The notes beneath the pieces were generated by a model. That model did not search any database, was not told where the DNA came from, and worked only from the letters and a program-made list of their open reading frames with translations. DNA of 64,000 bases, from positions 6,064,001 to 6,128,000 of the forward strand of contig JALJCS010000007.1 of the NCBI GenBank assembly GCA_023055355.1. The letters are read 5' to 3'. Below are positions 51,701 to 63,700 of the stretch, in pieces. The stretch's first letter is position 1. Each line of letters starts with the position of its first letter. This DNA is from Agelaius tricolor. Taxonomy: Eukaryota > Chordata > Aves > Passeriformes > Icteridae. The position numbers and the translations under genes were made by a program.

Positions 51701-54700
51701 CCCTTTCTCTAGGCATACAGACAACTGTATTTTCCATGCAGGAAAAGCAGTATATTCACAGAAAGCTGCTGTTCCTTTTTGTGTTTTCCCTTTTCTCAGT
51801 ATGGCAGCACCCCTGAGTGTTAAATCACTCTTGTCAGGTAGGACTGAGTGCCATGATGACTCAATTCCAAATTAATTTGAGCCATATTTTTTACACTGTC
51901 AGTCTTACTAGATTGCAAAGCCACTGGGGAGTTTCTCTGTCCAGCTGTGGTTCTGCTCTCTCTGGCAGGTTACTTTGTAAACTCTCAACTCATTTGTAGC
52001 AGTTTATCTGCATTGCTGCCAGACCTGGTAAGCTTGCAAAGTGTTTTGAGTCATCTTACAGCTTTCTCACTGCTGAAGAAGGATTATTTTTAGCTTCATT
52101 AATTTTTTTAGGGTTTTTTTGCAGAGGCAAGTTGAGTGTTTGCATCAAACATCTTGAACTTGAGTAGTTTCTGTAAAATGTTGACTTTACAAAATCTCTA
52201 AGCCAGTGCAGCTTGCTTTCCTAGGAAACCCAAACAGTGTTGTTTCCTTCTCAGGAATCCTATTTGAAACTTTGAGAAAGTCTGTGGAGCTTCAATATAA
52301 TCTTGTTGCACATAAATAACAGCCAAAGAACTCATCCTTAGGTGGCTGATTTGCACTTAAATTATTAACTCTGTCCATATGAAGAGGAGGCTGGAGACTA
52401 AAGGCAATCCTGCAAAATGAAGTAATTATTAAGCTTTTCAGAGCTTTCCTAAAAAGCTGTTCTCTTGTAGTTATCTTCATGCAGTTGTGGAATATTCCAT
52501 TATCAGCTCATAGTATCTGTTTATATTGTCTTCTGTCTGTTTATATTGTGTGTTTGCATGTTTGCTCTCACTGTCAATAACCTGTTTTAGCACAATGGAC
52601 TTTATATATAATCTTTGGAGAGAATGATGTGCATCATTTTTATCTGGTCCATGTTCAGAATTTGCTGTGATACAGCAAGAGAAAAACCATCAGCAAATGC
52701 TTTGTAGGCCCAAGAAGAGAAAATGTTTGCAATTATCTACAGCAGGAACAGAAAGATCAATACAAGTAAGGGGTGGGGAGGGAAAGGGAAGAATTTTGCA
52801 TCTTTTTGTGGTGAAAATAAATACTTGCAGTTAAGAATATTGTTCTGGGACTAGAGGAGCTTGATTCAGAAGTTCTTCTGTTACTAGTAGATAGATGTAA
52901 TAAAAAATGTGGCAGCAAGAAGCGGGATGTAGCCCAAGTGATCAGAGTGATTTGCTGCTACTGAGACCATTTAACAACTCTATCCTATAAATTCATTTCC
53001 CCTGTTCTCAACCAGAACTCCTGCCTGCATTGTAAGTCATCACTTACTTATAATGTATCAGCTGCACACATTGTGTAGCTGATACATTATTCTGTGCCTA
53101 AATATTTGATTACATTTGTCTTCAGAAGAAGTGGCATATACTTGTTAGTGTTAACCTGTTTTACAGATTCAGAAGTGCAGAAGTGGAGTTTTGCTAAAAG
53201 GATTTTCTTCTAGTGAATCAGCTATGGCTTTTATATAGCAATTTAGCTGTGCTGTGTTTTGGTTTTTTGACCTCTTTTGAATGTGAATTTGAGTTAGGAG
53301 AGAGGAGGACCTTTAAAAGATGTCAATATAAAAACCTCACCAAAACTTCAGGTAGATCCACTTCTTACAGGCTAGTGATTTAAGAAAAAAGATTCACAGT
53401 AGAACTTTTGACTAGTGGAAAAGTAAGAGGGGTCAGAAAGGTTAGCTGTGAGTGATACTTGGAGATAAAACCCAAACAAAACTACTCCAAAGTGTAGTCT
53501 TGGCTCTGCGTTCTTTTAAAGGTATTCAAAGCCTTTTATCTCAGTTGACTGGGCCTGTCATTGGTATCAAAGGAAAATATTTGTCTTCTTTAGTCATCTG
53601 ACCTCAGGAGTTTTTGTTTCAAACTGCCTGTGTAGTTAGTGGGTTAGGATGATTTCCTCTAGAGGGAAAAAAAAAATCACTGTGGTATATTTAGATACTA
53701 TAGTGACAAAGCCTCTGAGCATCTAAGAAGTTTGGAAACTGTTAGGAAAAAATACATTATTGAGGATTTTGGTGGTTTTAAGCAGGCACAAACCTAAAAA
53801 AATGTCAGTATTTTATGGTTCTTTGGTATTAGACAGCTGCTACAAAGAGTGCATGTCCCCCTTGATTAGGTGGTCATTCTGGTTTTCACTGTTCCTGTAC
53901 AAATTTAGAGTAGAACAAGTGTCCTAGATAGGAAAGAGGGAAGGGAGGAAGGCTGCACTGATTTGATCTACCAAAATGTCAGGAAGAAAGACAAGGAGGA
54001 AAGAATCACAGAATTGTTTGGATTGGAAAAGACTTTAAAGATTGTCCTGTTCCAAACCCCTGCCATGAGCAGGGACACCTTCCACTGTCCCAGGCTGCTC
54101 CAAGCCCCATCCAACCTGACCTTGAACACTTCCAGGGATGGGGCAGGACAGCTGCTCTGGGCACCCTGTGCCAGGGCCTGCATACCCTCACATGGCAGAA
54201 TTTCATCCTGATGTCTAAATCTACCCTCTTTCAGCTTAAAGCCACTGCCCCTTGTTGTGTCACCGCAGGCCCTTGTACAAAGTCCCTCTCCGCCTCTCTT
54301 GGAGGCCCTTTAGGCACTGGAAGGGGCTCTAAGGCCTCCTCTCCAGGCTGAACAAGCCCCTCTCTCAGCCTCTCTCCATAGCAGAGGTGTCCCAGCACTC
54401 TGGGCATCTTTGTGTCCCTCTTCTGGTCCCACTCCAACTGGTTTGTGTCGCTCTCATGTTGGGGACCCAGGGCTGGAGGCAGCTCTGCAGGTGGGGTCTC
54501 ACCTGAGCAGGGCAGAGGGGCAGAATCCCCCCCTCCCCTGCTGCCCACGGTGCTTTGGATGCAGCCCAGGACACTTTGGGCTTTCTGGGCTGTCAGTGCA
54601 CCTGGCCTGGCCATGTTGAGCTCCTCCTGAACCAACATCCCCAATTCCTTCTCCTCAGGGCTGCTCTGGATCCATTCTCCACCCACAGCACGGGAAGTGT

Positions 54701-57700
54701 TTGGAAAAGTGCCAAAGGCCCTGCCCTTTGAACTTTGTCATGTAGAAAGAAAGGAAACAGGTGCTTTGTTCTTCTCTTTCTCCTGGAGTACTTCTTTTTA
54801 ACGTGTATCACTTGAACATTACTGCTTTCAATTGTTGTGTGTCACCACTTCACCTGCAGAAGCACCCTGGTGTGGTATCACTGAAAGAGTCTCTGTGTTC
54901 TTTCTGTATTTGTGGGGTGTCTGTTGACATCCAGTGGGGAGTAGATTAATTCAGACATATATGGTTTAGAAGCTGAGGTAGGTGTTGCAGGAGGTTATCA
55001 GACTCTAATGTTCCTGTCTAGTTATCATCTCTATGGGATATTTGGTCTTATTTGCCTGTAGGTTCTGAAAGATGAAAACCCTTCTCTAGAAGGCTTCTTG
55101 ATTTTAATTATGATAGGATTCCAGAGTTACTTTTCCTTCCCATATATGCACATCCTTCCTTGTCTCTTTCAGGAGAGATGGGTCTGATAATCATTTACAC
55201 TCTGGCCCCATTACTGACAGCCATAGAATGGTTTGGCTTGGGTCTTAGTGTTGAGACCAGTCCACTGAAATGAATTTGCTGTGATATGGTCGAGTCATCA
55301 TCTTTTTTATTTTTTTTTCTTTTTCCAAAACACCTGAAACAAAACAACCTCCTTACCAACTCACAAAAAATGACAAAAAGTTCTACAACAAGGTATTTGA
55401 AGCAATTCTCAGACTCTTTGGGGTTTTCTCTAAGTTTGAATTCTAGGGTTACTGGAATTGGGGTTTTGGAATGTTTCATTCTAAATTCATAGAATTCAGT
55501 CAGATACAAGCAAAAACTCCTGTAGTGGTATTGTTTGTATTTTCTCCTTTATTTCTTCTTTATTTTCCATCTTATTTTTTTTTTCTTTTCTTAATATTTT
55601 GGAAAGTAGATCATAGATAGTGAGGCATTAGGGGCATATATATAGAGAGCAGAGAATGAGACTTCTACCATGCTTGAGGTCTCTTGAGCCATAGGAATCT
55701 TGCTCAACACCACTCCAGAAATAGTGATCTTTTGGGACTTTCTGTTCTGGTATTTGTGCAGGTTGTGCTCTTGTCTCCCTCCCTGCAGCCCAGTAGCACC
55801 AGTTGACAATTTATGGTGCATCTGACAGCCCTAACAATTCCTTGCTGTACTTACTGGTATCAGTGCTGGTCCTGTGTCAGTGCTGTGCTGGTGTTGCCTG
55901 CTGATAACTTCATTTTAGTGTTCTTGGCTTGATCAGCTCAAACATGCTGATTACAGTAGATACAGGGTCCAGTTGAGCAGAACATGAAATGTTGCAGCCC
56001 TTTGGGTGTTGGAAATTCGTGGTAGCAGCTTTGGTCTGTGTTCAAAGACAGCCAATGTGTTTCACATTGAAGGTCTGTTCTCACTTTTCTTCTAATCCTA
56101 GAGGGCTGTGTTGCCTTGATCATAAAACACATTCTTATGTGTATTTGATATGCCCTCAAAACCAGTGCAGGAGGAAAAGCTGACTGGTTTTAAAATGAAT
56201 ATACCTGTTTTAAGCTGATAATGTGATGTGTCTGTCTGAATAGCAGGGTGCTTACACGTTATCCTTTAGTTCCTCTGTATTCAGTAGCAGTCCTTTTTAC
56301 TTAAGATGTTGAATTCTAGAATATTTTTGTGGCATACATTGAATTTTTAGCTGCAGTGTAGAAAAATTACTTTGCTATACTCCAGAGATAAAATATGTGG
56401 CTTGTTCTTTCCAGCAGATTTGGAGCTCACAGGCTCTCATTTTGATGTGGTCATCGTGCAGCTCCTAAGTCACTGAGCTATGTTTCACTCTCTGTGGGCA
56501 GTAATGAGGTGCAAATCAATAGACTGTTCTCAGCTTGGCTCACAGAGGTGTAGCTTGGTATAAAACAGCATTAACACTATCACTAACACTTGTTTCAGTA
56601 TTCATTCAGGGCATTTGTTTGTGGTCTTAAATAGCATGTGGTATGGTACACTTAATTCAGATGGCAGGAAGGTGAAGGATCCAGCATAAGGTACTTTTCT
56701 TGAGAAACAGGGCTAAAGTACTGATTGTTTTTGTTATGTTTTTTAGCTATTTTATGAAATTGCATTGTTGAATAATAGTTAATGTGGTCAGACATCAGAA
56801 GAGCTGTTTTTGCTTGTTCTTGCACTTAATCAGCCTCTTAAACTTTAATTTTTAATATACTTTATTGAGTGGTGATAGAATTGTGGTAATCAAAGTACTA
56901 TATGCGAAAATAATAACATATATGAGAAAACTGGGGAAAGGAGAGAGGACTAGAAAAAGATTTCTAAGATGAATTAAAGAATGCTAAAGGAAGGTAGAGG
57001 CAATGCCTGGCTTTGTGCCTGGATGTGAGATTGGGGGTTGGGAGGGAGAAAAAAGGATGTCAGGTACTTCTGCAGTTTCCAGTTCCACAGGAAGGTGAGA
57101 GGATCTTCCTGTTCTGGTGTGCAGAAAGATTGTGAAAAGGAAAACCACCAGGAAATAGCAGAATTGTCTATAAGGCTGTTAAAATCTTAATTAATGTCTT
57201 GTCCTTATCATATCCTCCCTGAACCTAAGAGAATTTAAGAATTATTGTTGAAAGGTTACTGGTAATACATTTTTTCATGTGGTAAACAGTGCATTTTGTC
57301 CTGACTCGTATCTAAGTAGCTCCTGCAGTGGTGTTGTATTTAATGTAGCTGTTTGGGACCTGCACTGTGTTAGCAGACCTCATGTTTCTGCAGAACAGCG
57401 TGGTAGTCAGGGAGGTGTTTTGTAGTAACAACAGTCCCAGAAAATGAGGAGAGAGGAATCATATCCAATAAAACACACAACATGTGCTAAACCAAATTTT
57501 CTCAGTGTAGGCCCAGCTATACAGAATGGTGGGAACCACTTTCTACCCAGTCTTCTGGTTTGGGGAGTCTAAATTCTGGAATATTTTTAAATATACTTTT
57601 TTTTTAAACCAATGACTCCAGCTGTTTTTGGAGTTGCACCAACTTTATGATACTCTCTTAGGTATATGGATTATGTAGCTCTGTGGAAAATCACAATAGT

Positions 57701-60700
57701 AAGTTTGTAACAGTGTCTGCTGAAAAATGTTGTATTAGTCTTGAGAGTGATTTAAAAAACTCTAGTTCAGTGCTGGACTCCAGTTTCCACATAGCAGATA
57801 AGATTAAATGTTCCTAATAACAGCAGACCATTAGTAGAATAGCATATTAATATACATTCTATAATTTTCACATGCTAATATATTAATGCCTTCCATTTTC
57901 AGGTGCTGGAGATCAGAATTTATTTACTTCCTTGTATCCTACACTTTCTCAGCAGCTTCCTAGAGAACCCATGGAATGGAGGAGGTAAACTTACATTTTA
58001 TTCAGTGATTCTGTTTCAGTGTCTGGTTTTGACCTGGGTAAATGTGTATTTGTTGTGTTCTGAGAAGCTCTTACCATAAATTGAGTTGAACAGAGCAACT
58101 GACTCAAAGAAATTGGAGAAATTAGATAATCAAAGTGAATGTTGTGCACTTCAAGATGATCTTTTCAACCCTTCAACTTTGTCTAAAGAAAAATGATAGT
58201 AATGCTGTGTTTCTCTTCCTGATTTTGTGGTTTGTGGGTTTGTCTTGGTGTGCTTTGATGTACTTGGGCTGCTGTGTTCTGAAAGTGGTATGCTTTCTTC
58301 TCAATGAGAATATAGGTAGAACTCACATGGAATTAGATGTATTTCCTCTCAGAAGTACATTTAATATATTTGAATGTTTTCTGATTGGAAAAAAAAAATT
58401 GAGGAATTCTGTTATTTGGTATTTTCTCCTTGTCCTAGAGATACAGAAAATCTTTTACTGAAAGAAAGCTGAAGAGCTTCTAGCTTCTGTTCTTCAAAAA
58501 GGAGCTTTTATCTCATTTCAAGCAATACCAAATTTTAGTTGACTTTACACCAACTGCAGTGAGTGTAGTTTGTGGGTTTCCAGTGCCAGAGTATTTCAGT
58601 TAATTTCTCTGACCCACAACACATGTTCATTTTTCTATTCTGTCCACTAATTTCACTTTTTAAACTCCGTAGGTCTTACGGCCGTGCTCCGAAGATGATT
58701 CACCTGGAATCCAACTTTGTTCAGTTTAAAGAGGAGCTACTACCCAAAGAGGGGAATAAAGCCCTTTTGACTTTTCCCTTCCTTCATATTTATTGGACAG
58801 AATGTTGTGTAAGTACTCGGAAAAACTCAAATTTAAAAATGAAATTGTTCACATAAGCATGAAAAGCAAATGAAAATAACAGACAGCACAAGCAGAAAGT
58901 CAAAACAATTAACTCTGGGTTGCATAAGCATGCATACCTGATATATTGCTGGAAACAAAACTTAGCTTGTGCACTTCTTGCCATAAGCAGTATCTGTTTG
59001 TAATGTTACTTGACACTAAGAGGACAGGCATTTGAATAACCTGTTTTCAGTACTTTGTCACAAAACCCCCAGGATCTTACAGTGACACTGCAGTGGCACT
59101 GTGCACTTTCTTTGTAACAAAGAATTGTGGCCAGGGTAGTTCAATTATGGTGCACTGAAATAGATACACTTTTTTTCTTTAGTTTCATCTTCTGTGTCTG
59201 TCAGGTACTGGTGGATGTCAGCAATTTAACTGGGCAAAATTTGGAATGTCTTAATCCTGTTTATCTCCAGTTCACTGCCTTTTGGTTTGCCTCTGTTGTG
59301 AATTAATTATCCACTTGAAGGACGCAGGTGACATCTGATCTGTGACCAGTCAAAAAGAATCCAGAACAGTGTTAAGAATTATCTATATTTATCTCAGTAA
59401 TACCAACCCAGAAGCAAAATAAGTTTTTAAAAAGGTTGAGATTTGAGCAGTGCAGAAGGTGGAAATATCACACTTCTGTTACTATGTGAGAGTAAAACAG
59501 TTCAGCTTTGTAATTTCAAACATGTTTTTATTGTAAAGCTCCAGAAGGTGTAAAGTAAAGAGCTTAAATGATGTTTAAAAATCTTAATTTCAGTCAATTA
59601 AAGAATGAGAATGTACCAACTACTATATTTGCTATTAACTGAAATACTGGAAATGAATTAAATTAAAAGACTAGACTTTTACTATGCTTTACCTTATTTA
59701 ATTTTTTTCAGTAAGTGAACTTACTGTCACTAACTCCATTTGCTATGTCTTTCTGTTTGCTTTCTTTTGGAACAAAACTTGCCTTTTGAAATTGTTCAGA
59801 ATGTCTGTTTGATTTGATGATTCACCACTTCTTATCCCAGGACACGGAAGTGTACAAAACCACAGTCAAGGATGACATCACCAAGTGGCAGAACGTTCTC
59901 AAAGCTCACAGCTCAGTGGACTGGCTGATTGTGGTGGTTGAGAGTGATGCCAAGAAAAAGAACAAAACCAACATCCTTCCCCGAACCTCTATAGTAGATA
60001 AAATAAGGAATGACTTCTGCAACAAGCAAAGTGACAGGTGAGCATTCTCGGGCTTGCAAACATTTTCATCTTTTGACCAGTGTGCTGATTCTAAAGCTCC
60101 ATATGCAAGACATTCCTTACTCATTTAGAGACTTCCCTTGATGCCCAGCATTAACAGTGGTGGCTCTGTAAGATTTGTGCTTTGAGGGAGGCAGGCACAA
60201 AGAATAAAGGGAGAAACTTTATTTTCAGCTTTCCTGGGTTTGTGGCAGCTTTGAAATGTGTGTCAAATAGATTTCAAGTATCTCCTCCTGGCTTAGAGAG
60301 GTTTAAGGGGAACAGTGTGATGTTAATCAGCTTTTAGACCTTCAGGGTTTTTTGTTTGCTTAGGTGCTTGCAAAAGCTTACCAGAGTTGCAGGTAGTGGG
60401 AGTGAGCTGAGTAGGGAATATGAAGCCCATAGGGCTGATTTTTTGCCATTGTACTTTCTGCTGCTCACTTAATCACCTTTCCACTCTGAGATAATTGACA
60501 TAAGGCCAGTTTCTTCAGATGTTTTTATTCTAAGGAAATACTAATGCGTGTATGAAACTGTTCTTTCTTTCATTAAAGGAAACAAAATAGGATTTTCTTA
60601 TCAGAAATAGTGCTCTCCTTGGATGAGAGATTTTCCTGCCTTTAGAGATATCATTAGTTTTTTGGATGTTAATAAATTGTGATAGAAAAATTGAGGAAGG

Positions 60701-63700
60701 AAGATGCTCTGAAAAAGTAGATTTATTTGTAAATTAACAGGATCTGTTTATTTTCTGAGAAAAGCAGAGGAAGTTTTAGCACGTAGGATTGAGACATTTC
60801 AAGAATCTATTATGGATGATTATTTCAAGTGAGTTAGGAAAGGCTGACTATATGTGAACTGATAGATCCTGATTTGTATTTTGTAGAATCTTTACCAGGA
60901 GTAGCTATATTTGCTGTTCTGCTGATTTGTATTGCTAGGCAGACTTTTCTTTTCTAGGTTAGCTACAGCATTACTTATATTTAAGTAGTTAGAATAATGT
61001 ATCCCATTATTTGCTTCAAGGAAAAAAAAAAAGCTTTAGAGTGTTCATTCTGGGTAAAACACTTAACTGTTCTCATAAACTATATCACATGACAGAGTTT
61101 ATTAAAAGCTACCAAGCCCCAACCAAAAAACCAAAAACAAAACCCCAACATAGCTGCCTCCAAACAAACAAACATAACCCTTGTCATGTTTTTTTTTTTT
61201 TTTTCCTCTGATTAAGGTGGATGGAAAACTAAATATTGTTCCTTCTGAAATTGTCAGGAATGCACAGTATTCAGCTGGGCATTTATATGTGAATTATGTG
61301 TTTTCCTCCTCAAATAGATTTTTATCAATCTCTTTACAGATGTGTGGTACTTTCTGACCCTTTGAAAGACTCTTCCCGTTCTCAGGAATCTTGGAATGCC
61401 TTCCTGACCAAACTCAGGACATTGCTTCTCATGTCCTTTACCAAAAACTTAGGCAAGTTTGAAGATGACATGAGAACTCTGAGAGAGAAAAGGACTGAGC
61501 CAGGGTGGAGCTTCTGCGAGTATTTCATGGTGCAGGTAAGAGTCTCTTGATATTGAAGAAGAACTCAAGAAGAAAATACTTGAGTCCTAGTTTTAAAAAT
61601 GGTGCTTTTTTGTTGTGGTTGGATTTCTGGTCCTTTAAATCATCTGATTATTCTTTGAGGGCTGTGGCAGGAATTATGGAGACTGGTTTAAAAGCAGCAT
61701 TTTTGGATCCTGTTTGCAGCAGGTTTGAGTTACCTTTTAATACAGTAATACAGTTTTCTGCTGTTAAAAAAGCAGAATATCTTCAGGCTTGTCAAAATTT
61801 TCTGAACCTCAATTGAAGCAAACAAATTGCATCTAGAAAGTGTTTTAGTAGTTGATCTTGAATTTGAGGTAAAGTGTCCCATTACTGTGCATACACACTC
61901 AAACTCACAATTGGTATTTAATGTGAATGCTGCTGTTTACTTTGTTCAGATTGTTATCAGTATTTATGGAGGTGATGTTTAGAAAAGTGTCTATTTTGAA
62001 GTAATCCATATAGAGAGTGCCATGCCATGAATTCTATTCTTTATGTAGTTATAAATACAATTTTGTTTTAGCTGGTTTAGAGAAAAGCAAGAACCCCTTG
62101 TTTGATAAAATTCAGTATCTTGATTCCTTTGGAATTTTTTGGTCCCTGTACAGTGCTGATCTCAAATCCACTGCATCCTCCTGTCTCCTTTGACTGCATG
62201 TGCTATCTTTTGTATAGGATATGTCTTATTTTGAGGCCTTTTCTACTTAGCAGTTTGGCTTTGTGTACAAAAAAACCCTTTTATGATGAACTGCAATTGA
62301 TGCCTTCATGGTGTAAACTGAGAGGAAATCATCAGTACTATTATAGGAGATGAGTCTTCAGCATTTATTCATTTATTTATTTAAATTCAAACTTTTTATA
62401 GATCTATGAGCAATATTTTGTAGTGAATCAGGATCTGGATACTCATCAGAATTTACTGGCAGAGCTGTAGGATTTAATTTTCTTTTGTGGACCTCCCTGT
62501 GTTGGGAAGAAATCTGCTCTAATGGCAGGTTTTTCTTATATATGTGAAACAAAAATTAGAAAAAGTAGTTCCTGGAGCTGTGTGGATGGATGAAGACTGA
62601 GGACAGGCTGTAAAACCAGACATGAATAATGTCAATAACATGTTCCCTGTATTTCTTGTGTGCCAAAAGGAAGAGCTGGCCTTTGTCTTTGAGATGCTGC
62701 AGCAGTTTGAGGATGCCCTGGTGCAGTATGATGAGCTGGATGCCTTGTTCTCTCAGTATGTTGTCAACTTTGGGGCTGGTGGTAAGTGTCTGAAAATGTG
62801 AAATAAATGTTGAGTGCATGAATTCCTTCACTGTGCTGAGCAGCCCTGTGCTTTGGGCAGTCCCAGGGAGGCTGCACCAGGCAGTTTGTGCACTTGTTTT
62901 ATGCTGTGTGCAAACACAAATGTCCATCAGTTGCAATCTTACCAAAATTTTGTTTCTTGTCTTGTGAGGCTTAGAAGCAATTTTTAATGAAAACCTGTGT
63001 TTTGCTCTAATGGGATGATTGTTACAACCAGAGGCCTGAACTATGAAATGACACAAGTATTGATCTGGCTGAGATACAGCTGCTGTTTTTACAGCTCACT
63101 GCTAGGTTTTTCAGTAAAGAGCTTTCTGGAAAAGTGCATTCAGTGTTGCCTCAAATTACACAAGATGTTTGGTAATCACTGCAGAACTTAATAGAAATAG
63201 GTGCTTAATCTGCACTACAGAAGATTTAACTTCATTTTTGAGGAAAAATTACTGTGCAAGAAGTATCAAATAGCTTTAAACTCTTTTAATGACCTAAAGC
63301 ACATGCTGTTATATAACAGCTTTAATCAGATATGTTTTATGAATCTGGTGAAAATATAGTGCAGGAGTAATTGCAGTGAAATAGATTTATGCTGACTGAA
63401 CCCAATGCAATACCTAGAAGTGGGGCATATCCGTCCATGATGGCTGAGTGAGAAATACTTAAGCAAATAAAGCTTGTTTGTTTTGAACTTCAGGTAGGCT
63501 TAATTGCTAATAAATAAATTAGAAACTGGTTGCCACTGTACTGATAACAAACATACAGTGAAGACAAAATGCCTGTGGGAAATGAATGTGAAATTCAGTT
63601 ATCTTACCTTGCTGTGGAAGTTCTGGTGGGTTTTTGGTTTGCTTTTTAAAGCTAAGACAATAAGTCATTTATCCATGTGATAAACTTGGGAAGGACTAAG

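Noticed and set aside
52511..52550. Doubled CTGTTTATATTGT as a tandem repeat element
   Set aside because: There are only two copies of a short AT-rich string, which is expected by chance or slippage.
54231..54686. 151-codon minus-strand frame
   Set aside because: It lies in the minus-oriented CR1 copy; at most it is a broken piece of CR1 ORF2.
55218..55245. CATAGAATGGTTTGGCTTGG as a CR1 terminus
   Set aside because: The match is too short, and the following sequence does not continue as CR1.
62556..63056. 166-codon minus-strand frame across TRAPPC10 exon 6
   Set aside because: It is an antisense shadow of the exon; the plus-strand exon has in-phase splice sites and clear family similarity.
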